From Candidatus Ruminimicrobiellum bubulum (GTDB lineage Bacteria; Elusimicrobiota; Endomicrobiia; Endomicrobiales; Endomicrobiaceae), in the NCBI GenBank assembly GCA_017651625.1, contig JAGCCP010000057.1:1-64000 (forward strand): 64,000 nt of DNA. Reading direction: 5' to 3'. Within the stretch, counting starts at the first letter, position 1, and each line of letters starts with the position of its first letter. The position numbers and the translations under genes were made by a program. Below are positions 7,688 to 16,062 of the stretch, one piece after another. The notes below the pieces were generated by a model. That model did no database searches. It worked only from the letters and a program-made list of their open reading frames with translations, and was not told the origin of the DNA.

Positions 7688-9517
7688 ATGTGTGGAATTG
7701 TAGGATATATCGGTAAAAAAAATGCAGTTGATGTAATATATGACGGTTTACAAAAACTTGAATACAGAGGTTACGATTCTGCCGGTATTGCCGTTATAGA
7801 AAACAATAAAATCGAAAGAAGAAGAAGTGTCGGCAAACTCGTAAACTTACAAAAAAACATAAAATCAAATAAAATTTTCGGTAATATAGGTATCGGTCAC
7901 ACCAGATGGGCAACACACGGAAAACCAAGTGAAGAAAATGCACATCCTCATACAGATTGTAGCGGTAAAATAGTTGTAGTTCATAACGGAATAATAGAAA
8001 ATTATGTTTCGTTAAAAAAACAGTTACAAAAAGAAAAACATAAATTCGCTTCAGAAACAGATACCGAAGTTGTAGCACATTTAATAGAAAAATATTACAA
8101 AGGCGATTTGTTAGCTGCAGTAAAATCTGCACTAAAAAATATAGAGGGTGCTTATGCACTTTGTGCAATATCCGCCGAAGATAAATCAAGAATTGTTGTT
8201 GCAAGAAAAGATGCACCTTTGGTTATAGGATTGGGTAAAGATGAAAACTTTATCGCTTCCGATGTTTCCGCATTATTGCAATACACTAAAGATGTAATTT
8301 TTCTTGAAAACGGTGATGTTGCCGAAATTAAAGAAAATTCAATAAAAATATTTGATGTAAAGAACAAAAAAGTTGTAAGAAAACAACAGAAAATTTTGTG
8401 GAATGCAATACAAGCCGAAAAGTGCGGTTATAAACATTTCATGCTTAAAGAAATTAACGAACAAACTCAAACCACACAAGATACTTTCAGAGGCAGAATT
8501 TCCGATGAAGAAAACAAAATAATTTTGCAATCGGTAAAACTTACAAAAGAAGAAATTGCGAATATATCAAGAATATGTATCGTTGCTTGCGGAACATCTT
8601 ATCATGCGGGACTTACGGCGAAATTTTTATTTGAAAATTTGACCGGTATTCCTACAGAAGTAAATATTGCTTCCGAATTCAGATATGCCAACCCTGTTAT
8701 AGATAACAAAGTTTTAACGATATTTATTTCACAGTCCGGAGAAACGGCGGATACTCTCGCGGCATTAAGACTTGCGAAAGAAAAGAAATCGAAAACGGTT
8801 GCAATATGCAATGTTGTAGGTTCAAGTGTCAGCAGAGAAGCGGACAATGTTTTATATACTCACTGCGGACCGGAAATAGGTGTTGCTTCAACAAAAGCTT
8901 TTACGGGGCAACTTACCGCTCTTTATTTACTTGTAATGTTTATAGCATCTAAAAAGCAAACTATTTCAAAAAAGCAGTTAGCAAAATTTATTGTTAATTT
9001 AAGAGATGTTCCGAAAAAGATTTCAGAAACATTAAAACTTTCAACAAAAATAAAAGAAATCGCAAAATTGTTTCAAAACACAAAACAGTTCATATATTTG
9101 GCAAGAAATATAAATTATCCCATAGCACTTGAAGGTGCACTGAAATTAAAAGAAATATCATACATTTATGCCGAAGGATATCCTGCCGGTGAAATGAAAC
9201 ACGGACCAATCGCATTGATAGATGAAACAATGCCTGTAATGGTCATAGCAACCAAGAGTAAAGTATATGATAAAATTTTAAGTAATATTGAAGAAGCTAA
9301 AGCAAGAGGTGCAAAAATAATTGCAATAGCAAATAAAGGTAATAAGGATATAATAAAAAAATCCGATTACCAAATTTTTGTTCCCGAAGTTGACGAAATT
9401 CTTTCACCTTTAATAAATGTTATACCGTTACAATTTTTTGCATATTTTGTTTCTGTTATGAAAGGTTGCGATGTTGACCAACCAAGAAATTTAGCAAAAT
9501 CAGTTACGGTAGAGTAA
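7688..9517 (+). CDS. glmS: Glutamine-fructose-6-phosphate aminotransferase (isomerizing)
   Basis: GlmS makes glucosamine-6-phosphate, the first step to UDP-GlcNAc for peptidoglycan and LPS. The 609-residue protein has the N-terminal nucleophile Cys2 (MCGIVGYIG), the class II glutaminase motifs (YRGYDSAG, HTRWATHG), two SIS domains (VACGTSYHAG, SQSGETADT; ARNINYPIALEGALKLKE) and the family C-terminus DQPRNLAKSVTVE. Length and all motifs are normal. A TATAAT lies at 7649-7654 but no convincing -35, so it may have its own weak promoter or be read through from the antiporter gene. The 47-base gap is too short for a glmS ribozyme. The ribosome-binding site is AAAGGGA. Confidence 0.97.
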   Translation: MCGIVGYIGKKNAVDVIYDGLQKLEYRGYDSAGIAVIENNKIERRRSVGKLVNLQKNIKSNKIFGNIGIGHTRWATHGKPSEENAHPHTDCSGKIVVVHNGIIENYVSLKKQLQKEKHKFASETDTEVVAHLIEKYYKGDLLAAVKSALKNIEGAYALCAISAEDKSRIVVARKDAPLVIGLGKDENFIASDVSALLQYTKDVIFLENGDVAEIKENSIKIFDVKNKKVVRKQQKILWNAIQAEKCGYKHFMLKEINEQTQTTQDTFRGRISDEENKIILQSVKLTKEEIANISRICIVACGTSYHAGLTAKFLFENLTGIPTEVNIASEFRYANPVIDNKVLTIFISQSGETADTLAALRLAKEKKSKTVAICNVVGSSVSREADNVLYTHCGPEIGVASTKAFTGQLTALYLLVMFIASKKQTISKKQLAKFIVNLRDVPKKISETLKLSTKIKEIAKLFQNTKQFIYLARNINYPIALEGALKLKEISYIYAEGYPAGEMKHGPIALIDETMPVMVIATKSKVYDKILSNIEEAKARGAKIIAIANKGNKDIIKKSDYQIFVPEVDEILSPLINVIPLQFFAYFVSVMKGCDVDQPRNLAKSVTVE

Positions 9518-9522
9518 CGACA

Positions 9523-9648
9523 GAAGATTGGAAGAATAGAAGATTAGAAGAATAGAAGGAAAAAGGAAAATTAAATAATAACAAAAATTGCTTCGCAATT
9601 TTTACAAATTCACTTCAAATCATCCAATCTTCAAATCATCTAATCTTC
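9523..9648. repeat. Inverted pair of 16-base tandem repeats with central hairpin
   Basis: On the left, GAAGATTGGAAGAATA and GAAGATTAGAAGAATA follow each other from 9523; on the right, CTTCAAATCATCCAAT and CTTCAAATCATCTAAT follow each other from about 9613. GAAGATTGGA (9523-9532) and GAAGATTAGA (9539-9548) are exact complements of 9623-9632 and 9639-9648. In the middle is a 9-bp stem AAAAATTGC/GCAATTTTT (9583-9603), which may terminate glmS transcription. Confidence 0.65.
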
Positions 9649-9670
9649 AAAAAGTACGGAGTGTTTTTTA

Positions 9671-10327
9671 ATGAAGCCAAAAATAGCAATAATAGATTAC
9701 GGAATGGGCAATTTAAGAAGTGTATCCAAAGCCGTTGAACTTTGCGGCGGTGATGTTGATATTATTTCCGATACCGACAACATAAAAAATTATAATTCAA
9801 TAATTCTTCCCGGAGTAGGTGCTTTCGAACCTGCAATAAAAAAGCTTGAACAGAACGGACTTGATATCGCAATAAAAGAACATATTTCAAATAAAAAAAT
9901 GTTTTTGGGAATATGTTTGGGATTTCAACTTTTGTTTTCCGAAAGTTATGAAGACGGATTACATAAAGGTTTAAATATAGTTGAAGGGATTGTAGAAAAA
10001 TTTGTTCCTAAACAAAACGAAAAATTAATAATTCCGCATATGGGCTGGAACAAAATACTTATTTCCAAAACAAATAAAATCACAAAAGAAATGTATAACG
10101 ATATAAAAGATGAAAGTTATGTATATTTTGTTCACTCTTATTTCTGCAAACCGGCAAACAAAGAATATATCGCAACAACAACAAACCATTCAATAGATTT
10201 TTGTTCATCAATCGCCAAAGAAAATGTGTGGGGTTGCCAATTTCATCCGGAAAAAAGTTCCGAAATAGGATTACAATTATTAAAAAATTTTGTTTCTAAA
10301 TGTGAGGTTTCAAATGGTAGCAATTAG
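9671..10327 (+). CDS. hisH: Imidazole glycerol phosphate synthase, glutaminase subunit
   Basis: A class I glutamine amidotransferase of 218 residues. It shows [10 protein letters not shown] at the N-terminus, the oxyanion loop LPGVGAF, the nucleophile Cys in [10 protein letters not shown] (about 82), and the His/Glu pair in QFHPEKSSE (about 197). It feeds ammonia to HisF to make IGP and AICAR in histidine synthesis. A CGGAG ribosome-binding site lies ten bases upstream. It overlaps hisF by 14 bases. No other his gene is in the window, so whether it serves histidine synthesis or, like some surface-polysaccharide HisH/HisF pairs, a sugar amidation is open. Confidence 0.92.
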   Translation: MKPKIAIIDYGMGNLRSVSKAVELCGGDVDIISDTDNIKNYNSIILPGVGAFEPAIKKLEQNGLDIAIKEHISNKKMFLGICLGFQLLFSESYEDGLHKGLNIVEGIVEKFVPKQNEKLIIPHMGWNKILISKTNKITKEMYNDIKDESYVYFVHSYFCKPANKEYIATTTNHSIDFCSSIAKENVWGCQFHPEKSSEIGLQLLKNFVSKCEVSNGSN

Positions 10328-11063
10328 GGTTATTCCATGTTTAGATGTTAATGCCGGACGAGTTGTTAAAGGAACAAACTTTGTAGATTTAAGAGATGCC
10401 GGAGATCCTGTAGAAATAGCAAAAAGATACAATGTTGAAGGTGCGGACGAAGTCGTATTTTTGGATATCACCGCTTCTTCCGATAAAAGGGCAATAACTT
10501 TAGATGTCGTAAAAAAAACAGCCGAACAAGTGTTTATTCCGCTAACTGTCGGCGGCGGAATAAGAACGGTGGATGATATGAGAACACTTTTAAAAGCCGG
10601 AGCTGATAAAATATCGATAAATACAGCTGCGGTACTAAATCCTCAACTCATACATGACGGCAGCAGAAAATTCGGTAATCAATGTATAGTAGTCGCAATA
10701 GATGCTGAAAAAGAAAATGATAGTTGGAAAGTATATATTCACGGTGGAAGAACAAGAACAGATTTAGATGTCATCAAATGGGCACAAAAATGTGTGGAAC
10801 TCGGAGCCGGTGAAATTCTTCTTACAAGTATGGATAAAGACGGAACAAAAGACGGTTACGATTTGGAACTTATGGAACAAGTAACAAAAGTAGTTGATGT
10901 TCCGGTAATTGCTTCCGGCGGAGCAGGTAAAAAAGAACATTTCGTTGATGTGTGCAAAAAAGGTGCATCTGCCGTTCTTGCCGCATCACTTTTTCACTTT
11001 AAACAGTTGGAAATTTCCGATTTAAAACAATATATGAAACAAAACGGAATTGAAGTAAGGTAA
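10314..11063 (+). CDS. hisF: Imidazole glycerol phosphate synthase, cyclase subunit
   Basis: A TIM-barrel protein of 249 residues starting [12 protein letters not shown]. Asp11 equivalent is in [13 protein letters not shown] and Asp130 equivalent in [10 protein letters not shown]; phosphate-binding loops are GGGIRTVDD and ASGGAG. I start it at 10314, where TGAGGT gives a ribosome-binding site, not at 10290, because the first eight residues of the longer reading are absent from HisF proteins. The overlap with hisH implies coupled translation of the two subunits. It converges on the ligase gene with one base between the stop codons. Confidence 0.94.
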   Translation: MVAIRVIPCLDVNAGRVVKGTNFVDLRDAGDPVEIAKRYNVEGADEVVFLDITASSDKRAITLDVVKKTAEQVFIPLTVGGGIRTVDDMRTLLKAGADKISINTAAVLNPQLIHDGSRKFGNQCIVVAIDAEKENDSWKVYIHGGRTRTDLDVIKWAQKCVELGAGEILLTSMDKDGTKDGYDLELMEQVTKVVDVPVIASGGAGKKEHFVDVCKKGASAVLAASLFHFKQLEISDLKQYMKQNGIEVR

Positions 11064-11064
11064 C

Positions 11065-12240
11065 CTACTTTATTTCTGTCTTGTTACTTGATTTTGCAAG
11101 GATAAGTCCGGTTAACCAAAAATAGTCCATTGCAACTCTCGGTCCTCTTAAAACGGTATCAAAACAATCCCCTATCAACAAAGACATCCATGCAAAAAGC
11201 ATGCATAAAGCAAGTAACGAATTATTATATTTATATTCGTAATATAAATTTTTCATAACCAAAAATATCATTGCGAAAAACAATACAAAACCTATTGTTC
11301 CGAACTCAGCAAGAATAGACAGCCACATAGAATGTAAATGTCTGCTGTTTTCTTTTTTATCAAAATTTATTGATGCAAATATTTCATCTTGTTTTACTCC
11401 CTGTCTGGGACCTACACCGAAAATAGGATTATTTTTAAAAATAAGTATTGCAGCTTTATACGAATCTATTCTGTTTGTTACACTCCATTCTTTTGTAACA
11501 CTTGTATTTCTTATTCTTTCTTTCATATATGAACTATTAAAAAACAACACTGATATTATCGCAAAAGATACACAAAATAATATTGCAGGAATTACTATTT
11601 TTTTTGTTTTAAAGATATAGAATACAATCATACATAAATAAGTTATAAATCCGGCAATATAGTACCCTCTTGAACTTGTTAAATACAACGAAATTATAAA
11701 TAGTATCGTTAACAAACTTAATATGACTTTTTGTTTAGGTAATAAATCTTTTTTAAACAAAAGAGTGTTTAATGAAAACGATGATAAAAGCACACACATT
11801 GCGCCTAACGATATATGCCATAAACATGCATTAATATGTTCACCTTTTAAAGCTAACGGTTCTCCTAAAACTCTTTCAAAAAATAAACCGAAATATGATA
11901 ATATCGAAAATGCTATAACAATAGTAAAAGTTATAAAATAAACTTTTATTATTTTCCCCTTTTTATAATTATCTGTTAAAAGATACCCTAAAATAAAAGG
12001 AAACAACCAACTCGTTAAATATGTAAACATTTCTTCAAAAGCATCTTTTGTATAATTACAAAAACATGCAAGTATAAAACCATATAACAAAAAAGCAGAA
12101 ACAAAAACAATTATTTTGTTATTTTTTATATTACTCCAATTTTTATATATAAAAAAGAATGCAAAGATTGAAACGATATAACCTATTACATGTGAAAAAA
12201 CTATTCCTACGGAAAAAATATAATTTAAAATTTCAAACAT
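11065..12240 (-). CDS. O-antigen ligase / polymerase-like membrane protein
   Basis: The 391-residue protein has 10-11 hydrophobic segments and a large periplasmic loop with the Wzy_C/WaaL hallmark around residues 270-300 (KNNPIFGVGPRQGV, followed by RHLHSMWLSILAEFG). Such proteins join O-antigen to lipid A-core or polymerise surface glycans in the inner membrane. The fully formed loop (Arg, Gly-rich turn, His) supports an active enzyme. It is the last gene of a leftward group with the DUF2157 and GDYXXLXY genes; LPS genes lpxB, msbA and a GT9 gene lie elsewhere in the window. Ligase versus polymerase cannot be told apart from sequence alone. Confidence 0.82.
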   Translation of the reverse strand: MFEILNYIFSVGIVFSHVIGYIVSIFAFFFIYKNWSNIKNNKIIVFVSAFLLYGFILACFCNYTKDAFEEMFTYLTSWLFPFILGYLLTDNYKKGKIIKVYFITFTIVIAFSILSYFGLFFERVLGEPLALKGEHINACLWHISLGAMCVLLSSFSLNTLLFKKDLLPKQKVILSLLTILFIISLYLTSSRGYYIAGFITYLCMIVFYIFKTKKIVIPAILFCVSFAIISVLFFNSSYMKERIRNTSVTKEWSVTNRIDSYKAAILIFKNNPIFGVGPRQGVKQDEIFASINFDKKENSRHLHSMWLSILAEFGTIGFVLFFAMIFLVMKNLYYEYKYNNSLLALCMLFAWMSLLIGDCFDTVLRGPRVAMDYFWLTGLILAKSSNKTEIK

Positions 12241-12266
12241 TCTATTACCCTTTAATTATTTATCTC

Positions 12267-12698
12267 TTATATAATTTTTTGGTAAGGTTGTCCGTCTACC
12301 AAAAGTTTTTTGGCTATGGGATGTTTACCCTTTTTACATGAATAAACAACTTCTACTATTTTCTTATCTTCTTCTTTTACATCCCAAGATTCCATTAACA
12401 ATTTATCCAAATATTTTGCATGAGTTTCGGAAACATAAAATCTGTAAGAAGTTTTATTCAAACTATCAACAAAATCATCCTTTGTAAAATTTTTATCTTC
12501 AAATTGTTGTAAATCCGTTTTGTTCCAATCTATTGTGTATCTTATATAGTGTCCGGACAACAAATCTCTCGGATCATATCCCGATATTCTTACGGTTATT
12601 TCCGTTCCTGAATCTTTATCGTACCACAAAAAACAGTTCCATACGAACAAACATATAACGGGAATTAATAATATTAACAGCAAAATTTTATTTTTCAA
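12267..12698 (-). CDS. GDYXXLXY-type membrane-anchored protein
   Basis: A 143-residue protein with one N-terminal hydrophobic segment (residues 4-25) and the family's signature region DPRDLLSGHYIRYTIDW around residues 42-58, here with GHYIRYTI instead of GDYxxLxY. These proteins are usually encoded beside a DUF2157 membrane protein, as here: its start overlaps the DUF2157 stop by four bases. The function of the pair is unknown. The C-terminal half is extracytoplasmic and ends DGQPYQKII. Confidence 0.75.
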   Translation of the reverse strand: MKNKILLLILLIPVICLFVWNCFLWYDKDSGTEITVRISGYDPRDLLSGHYIRYTIDWNKTDLQQFEDKNFTKDDFVDSLNKTSYRFYVSETHAKYLDKLLMESWDVKEEDKKIVEVVYSCKKGKHPIAKKLLVDGQPYQKII

Positions 12699-13678
12699 TT
12701 ATTTGCCCCTAACTTTTTCATGTAAGATAACACTTTTCTTAAAACATATATTGAAACAAGTAAAAGTATTCCGCCCATAATAAAACCTATACCCGTAAAC
12801 AACAAATTACCGTAAGCACTTACAAACAGATATATAATATACACTTCAGCCAGTATTGCATAATTTCTAAAATATTTATCTTTTCTGTTTTTATAATTAA
12901 TATACAGTTTATATGCCAATAAACAAAATATAAAAATTATATCTATTGCATTTCTTTGTAAAGCTATCGCACACAAAGTCCAATATTTTGTTAATTGTGC
13001 AAGTATGGAAAAAGCTTTAAGCACCACTATTTTTTTATCAAATTTTATATATATACTTTTCCCGAAATATTGTAAAAATTCCAACAACAAATATAACAAA
13101 ATACAGAATATGGAAATGTTGTAAGATTTTGAAAAAGGTAATAAAGTTGAAACGAAATAAGAATAAATATCGTGCAACCAAGTATAAAAACTTTGAGGAA
13201 AACTGTTAAACAGTAAAATCAACCACAAAATATTTATTAAAAAAGTTTTGCTTAAAAATACAAAAGGTATAGCTAAAATCATCCAAAATCTTGCAAAAGA
13301 AAACCACCCGCCATCCAAATTATATACCTGTGCAATAAGGCCTATGGTTCCTGCAATCATAAAAAAAGATATTATCAAAAACACTTCCGATAAATTCTTT
13401 TTATTGTTTGTTATAAAATAATGGTCCGTGTATATCAATACTAAAAACAAAATAAAATCTACTGCTATTTTTATAAAATTCGGAATTAAGGACCAATTTG
13501 CACCTATTATTAAGATAATACCTAATGCAATAAGAAGCCCCGCTATAACAAAAAGTCGCTTCCATAACTTATTATTATCATTGTTAGTTTGATAATAATT
13601 TGTTATCTGTTCTACTTGTTGAGAAGTTATTAAACCCTCTTTATTAAGTTTTTCCAATTCTTTTTTAGATATTTTCAT
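12695..13678 (-). CDS. DUF2157 multi-pass membrane protein
   Basis: The 327-residue protein starts with a soluble helical stretch ending the family's typical 'GLITSQQVEQI' motif (residues 15-25) and continues with about nine hydrophobic segments up to residue 310. It matches the DUF2157 pattern of an N-terminal helix-turn segment followed by the membrane domain. It is first in a leftward operon with the GDYXXLXY gene and the ligase-like gene. A TAAAAT box ends seven bases before the ATG and no ribosome-binding site is present, so the mRNA is probably leaderless. Function unknown. Confidence 0.78.
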   Translation of the reverse strand: MKISKKELEKLNKEGLITSQQVEQITNYYQTNNDNNKLWKRLFVIAGLLIALGIILIIGANWSLIPNFIKIAVDFILFLVLIYTDHYFITNNKKNLSEVFLIISFFMIAGTIGLIAQVYNLDGGWFSFARFWMILAIPFVFLSKTFLINILWLILLFNSFPQSFYTWLHDIYSYFVSTLLPFSKSYNISIFCILLYLLLEFLQYFGKSIYIKFDKKIVVLKAFSILAQLTKYWTLCAIALQRNAIDIIFIFCLLAYKLYINYKNRKDKYFRNYAILAEVYIIYLFVSAYGNLLFTGIGFIMGGILLLVSIYVLRKVLSYMKKLGANN

Positions 13679-13684
13679 AGCAAT

Positions 13685-13713
13685 ATTTTACTAAATTTAA
13701 TATTACTTTTAAA
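13685..13713 (-). promoter_or_regulatory. Probable promoter of the DUF2157 operon
   Basis: TTTAAA (13708-13713), 17 bases, TAAAAT (13685-13690) on the minus strand; the start codon follows after six bases. The boxes are weaker than consensus, but the position is the same as at the lpxB and pbp1A starts. Confidence 0.45.
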
Positions 13714-13752
13714 CGACAACCAACAATTGCTAATTTATGTTGTAAATCCATA

Positions 13753-13781
13753 TTGATTTTTATCTAAAATTATGTAATAAT
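13753..13781 (+). promoter_or_regulatory. Promoter of first OmpX-like gene
   Basis: TTGATT (13753-13758), 17 bases, AATAAT (13776-13781) preceded by TGT (extended -10). The same boxes with the same spacing, and the shared downstream GGGTAGTTAA, stand before the second paralog at 14664-14692, so the whole transcription unit was duplicated. Confidence 0.65.
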
Positions 13782-13819
13782 TTCAGGGTAGTTAACTTTT
13801 TATTTAAGGAGAAAAGTAA

Positions 13820-14395
13820 ATGAAAAAAGGATTGTTGGCTTTGTTGTTGGCAGTAGCACTTGTAACACCTGTTTTTGCAGCAGATGAAGGTGCAATGGAG
13901 TTGGACATTAAAGCAGGTTTTAACCTTATGTCCAATGTAAAAATCGATGATTGGGATTTTGATAAAAGTGTTGATCCGGCATTTACAGCAGGTGTAGATT
14001 TCTTCTACTATGTAATGCCACAATTGGCAATCGGTGCAGGTGTTAGCTATGTTTTTAATTCTAAGATAGATGCTCCTGGTCCTAAAGACATAAAAGCCGG
14101 TTGGACAAATCTTTATGCACAAGCAAAATATGTATTTGATTTAGGTGATGATTTATTTAACAACATTTATCCTTTAGTTCAACTTGGTTATGGTATGCTA
14201 AGATTAGATCCTGATGCATTGGAAGATTCAAACGGTTTGTATTGGGGTATCGGTGTTGGTACAACAATAAAAGAATGTGTTGTTCTTGAACTTCTTTATT
14301 CAAATGGTAATGCAACAGTTAAAGAAGGACCTGCAATAGCTGATTTAAAATATTCAACTTTACAATTGAAAGTTGGTTATAAATTTTCTTTTTAA
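13820..14395 (+). CDS. Outer-membrane beta-barrel protein, OmpX-like (paralog 1)
   Basis: A 191-residue protein with a clear signal peptide (cleavage expected after VFA, residue 20) and alternating beta strands ending in an aromatic residue (YKFSF), as in small 8-stranded outer-membrane barrels. Turn-rich acidic loops vary most between this protein and its tandem copy at 14733-15299 (residues 40-52, 80-90, 130-140 and 163-172), whereas the strands are nearly identical. The strong AAGGAG ribosome-binding site, a matching promoter and an own terminator suggest high expression. Which ligand or role it has is unknown; surface-loop divergence fits exposure to phage, host or immune pressure, but that is inference. 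Confidence 0.85.
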   Translation: MKKGLLALLLAVALVTPVFAADEGAMELDIKAGFNLMSNVKIDDWDFDKSVDPAFTAGVDFFYYVMPQLAIGAGVSYVFNSKIDAPGPKDIKAGWTNLYAQAKYVFDLGDDLFNNIYPLVQLGYGMLRLDPDALEDSNGLYWGIGVGTTIKECVVLELLYSNGNATVKEGPAIADLKYSTLQLKVGYKFSF

Positions 14396-14415
14396 TTAAT
14401 ATAAAAAAATAGTTA

Positions 14416-14456
14416 AAACACAGAAAGGAGAAAACTTCTTTCTGTGTTTTTATTTT
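14416..14456 (+). terminator. Intrinsic terminator of OmpX-like gene 1
   Basis: A perfect 10-bp stem ACACAGAAAG / CTTTCTGTGT (14418-14427 with 14438-14447), a 10-base loop and a long T-rich run. Confidence 0.9.
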
Positions 14457-14469
14457 TTTATATCAACGA

Positions 14470-14600
14470 AGCGACTTCATCTTTTGAATTACAACTTTGT
14501 ATTTGACTCAATCGAGTACCAATCGCTATCACTTTTATTTTACGTACACTTCATTCGCCAAATACTTCGTTCTAATTCAAAATCTTAAAAGTCTTTGAAT
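14470..14600. repeat. Long imperfect palindrome A (downstream of OmpX-like 1)
   Basis: Arms 14482-14505 and 14559-14582 are 24 bases each and match at 20 positions as inverted repeats (outer part TTTTGAATTA, inner part GTATTTG). Pairing extends imperfectly outward and inward, where GTAC appears in both arms. No coding sequence. The inner right arm (14544-14563) matches palindrome B at 16 of 20 bases. It fills most of the gap between the OmpX-like genes (14396-14732); the rest is terminator, promoter and AT-rich sequence with nothing else I can identify. Confidence 0.6.
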
Positions 14601-14663
14601 GCCCCAAAAAAAAGCATTACAAAATTATTAATTTTCAATTACTGATTATCGTTATATATTCTA

Positions 14664-14692
14664 TTGATTTTTGAATAAAATTTTGCAATAAT
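14664..14692 (+). promoter_or_regulatory. Promoter of second OmpX-like gene
   Basis: TTGATT (14664-14669), 17 bases, AATAAT (14687-14692) with TGC in front of the -10 box. Leader and ribosome-binding site (TTTAAGGAGAAA) are like those of paralog 1. Confidence 0.65.
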
Positions 14693-14732
14693 TTTGGGGT
14701 AGTTAAATTTAATTTAAGGAGAAAGAAAACAA

Positions 14733-15299
14733 ATGAAAAAAGGATTGTTGGCTTTGTTGTTGGCAGTAGCTCTTGTAGCTCCTGTTTTTGCTGCAGATGA
14801 AGGTGCAATGGAGTTGGACATTAAAGCAGGTTTTAACCTTATGTCTAGTGTTGATTTAGATGGGCATGATTATGATGTTGATCCTGCATTCACGGCAGGT
14901 GTAGATTTCTTCTATTATGTAATGCCTCAGTTGGCAATCGGTGCAGGTGTTAGCTATGTTTTTAATTCCGAAGTAGATGTTGCTCATGGTGGAAAAATCG
15001 GTTGGACAAATCTTTATGCTCAAGGCAAATATGTATTTGATTTAGGTGACGATTTATTTAACAACATTTATCCTTTAGTTCAAGTTGGTTATGATATGTT
15101 AAGAGTAGACCCTGATGATGGTATTGATACTGAGGGCGGATTATACTGGGGTATCGGTGCAGGTACAACAATAAAAGAATGTGTTGTTTTTGAACTTCTT
15201 TACTCAAATGGTAATGCAACAACTAAAGTTGGTCCTGGATCATTTGATTCTAAATATTCAACATTACAATTGAAAGCAGGTTATAAATTTTCTTTTTAA
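14733..15299 (+). CDS. Outer-membrane beta-barrel protein, OmpX-like (paralog 2)
   Basis: A 188-residue tandem paralog of the preceding gene, with the same signal peptide (one residue changed near the cleavage site), the same strands and the same C-terminal aromatic ending. Differences cluster in the predicted loops, for example VKIDDWDFDKSVD against VDLDGHDYDVD near residue 40, and the acidic segment near residue 130. The ribosome-binding site is AAGGAG. It has its own promoter and terminator, so the two copies can be expressed separately. Like its paralog it should sit in the outer membrane; function unknown. Confidence 0.85.
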   Translation: MKKGLLALLLAVALVAPVFAADEGAMELDIKAGFNLMSSVDLDGHDYDVDPAFTAGVDFFYYVMPQLAIGAGVSYVFNSEVDVAHGGKIGWTNLYAQGKYVFDLGDDLFNNIYPLVQVGYDMLRVDPDDGIDTEGGLYWGIGAGTTIKECVVFELLYSNGNATTKVGPGSFDSKYSTLQLKAGYKFSF

Positions 15300-15312
15300 T
15301 TAACATATTAAT

Positions 15313-15348
15313 AAAAAAGCAGGGAGATATCTTCTCCCTGCTTTTTTT
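15313..15348 (+). terminator. Intrinsic terminator of OmpX-like gene 2
   Basis: Stem GCAGGGAG / CTCCCTGC (15319-15326 with 15334-15341), extended by flanking A and T runs, loop ATATCTT, followed by seven T. Confidence 0.93.
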
Positions 15349-15351
15349 ATT

Positions 15352-15468
15352 CTTTATTTCACCTGTCATTCCCATACCTCAATGTCTTCCTGTCTCTGCC
15401 GTTAATGTCGTTACTAATCTTCCAATCCTACAATCTTCCGTTATTCTACCTTTGTGAGTGAAATAAAG
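15352..15468. repeat. Segment bounded by an 11-bp inverted repeat
   Basis: CTTTATTTCAC (15352-15362) and its exact complement GTGAAATAAAG (15458-15468) enclose about 95 bases that are strongly pyrimidine-rich on the plus strand. No ORF and no terminator are present. The ends look like those of a small insertion element, but I see no target duplication. Confidence 0.4.
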
Positions 15469-15477
15469 CAATCCGGT

Positions 15478-15620
15478 TGTTTTTTTGCTCTCAAAGGATT
15501 TAATATTTTTAAATAAGAATGAAACATTTGCCGACTGCGGTGTACAAAAGCGAAGCGGTACATAAAAAAGGCAAATGTAAAATTATTATTTAAAAGATAA
15601 ATCCGTTTCGCAAAAACGTT
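15478..15620. repeat. Long imperfect palindrome B (upstream of gatC)
   Basis: Left arm 15496-15532 and right arm 15570-15604 are inverted copies with few changes (both end in ACATTTGCC when read inward), continued outward by TTTTTGC/GCAAAAA. The centre contains TGTAC (15541-15545) and GTACA (15558-15562) around an AAAAGCGAAGC loop. With the segment at 15352-15468 it accounts for the 396-base gap between OmpX-like 2 and gatC. Confidence 0.65.
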
Positions 15621-15632
15621 ATAACAAATAAA

Positions 15633-15661
15633 TTGCCTTGCAATTTTTTCTTATGTATAAT
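15633..15661 (+). promoter_or_regulatory. gatC promoter with palindrome over the -35 box
   Basis: TTGCCT (15633-15638), 17 bases, TATAAT (15656-15661). AATTGC-CTT-GCAATT (15631-15645) covers the -35 box exactly as at the pbp1A promoter, and the spacer ends TTATG in both. Confidence 0.75.
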
Positions 15662-15695
15662 ATTGAGGTAAATTATTATTTTTTTAGGAGCAAAT

Positions 15696-15998
15696 ATGGA
15701 AATATCAAAAAAAGATGTTGATTATGTTGCTTCTCTTGCAAGACTTGAATTTGAAGAGAAGGAAAAAGAAAATTTGGCTAAACAACTTGGCTCGATTTTA
15801 GGTTATATCGAGAAGATAAAAGAAGTTGATACTTCAACAATAGCACCTACAAGCCATGGTGGAACAAGCGAAAATGTTTGGAGAGAAGATGTTGTAGTAA
15901 AAAGTTCTCAAGAAACAATTGATGCATTATTTAAAAATGCACCCGAACAAGACGGTGACTTTTTTAAAGTTAAGAAAGTTATGGAATTAGAAGACTAA
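15696..15998 (+). CDS. gatC: Asp/Glu-tRNA amidotransferase subunit C
   Basis: The 100-residue protein is the small linker subunit of GatCAB, which converts Glu-tRNAGln (and Asp-tRNAAsn) to the amide forms. It shows the family pattern: [14 protein letters not shown] near the start, [16 protein letters not shown] in the middle, and the conserved WREDVV segment near residue 63 before the C-terminal [13 protein letters not shown] is five bases upstream of the ATG. It is first in the gatC-gatA-gatB operon. Confidence 0.93.
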   Translation: MEISKKDVDYVASLARLEFEEKEKENLAKQLGSILGYIEKIKEVDTSTIAPTSHGGTSENVWREDVVVKSSQETIDALFKNAPEQDGDFFKVKKVMELED

Positions 15999-16062
15999 AT
16001 TTTGCTTTGAAAAATTTAATCTTCAATTTATAATTTACAATTTAGAATTAAGGATATTAAAA

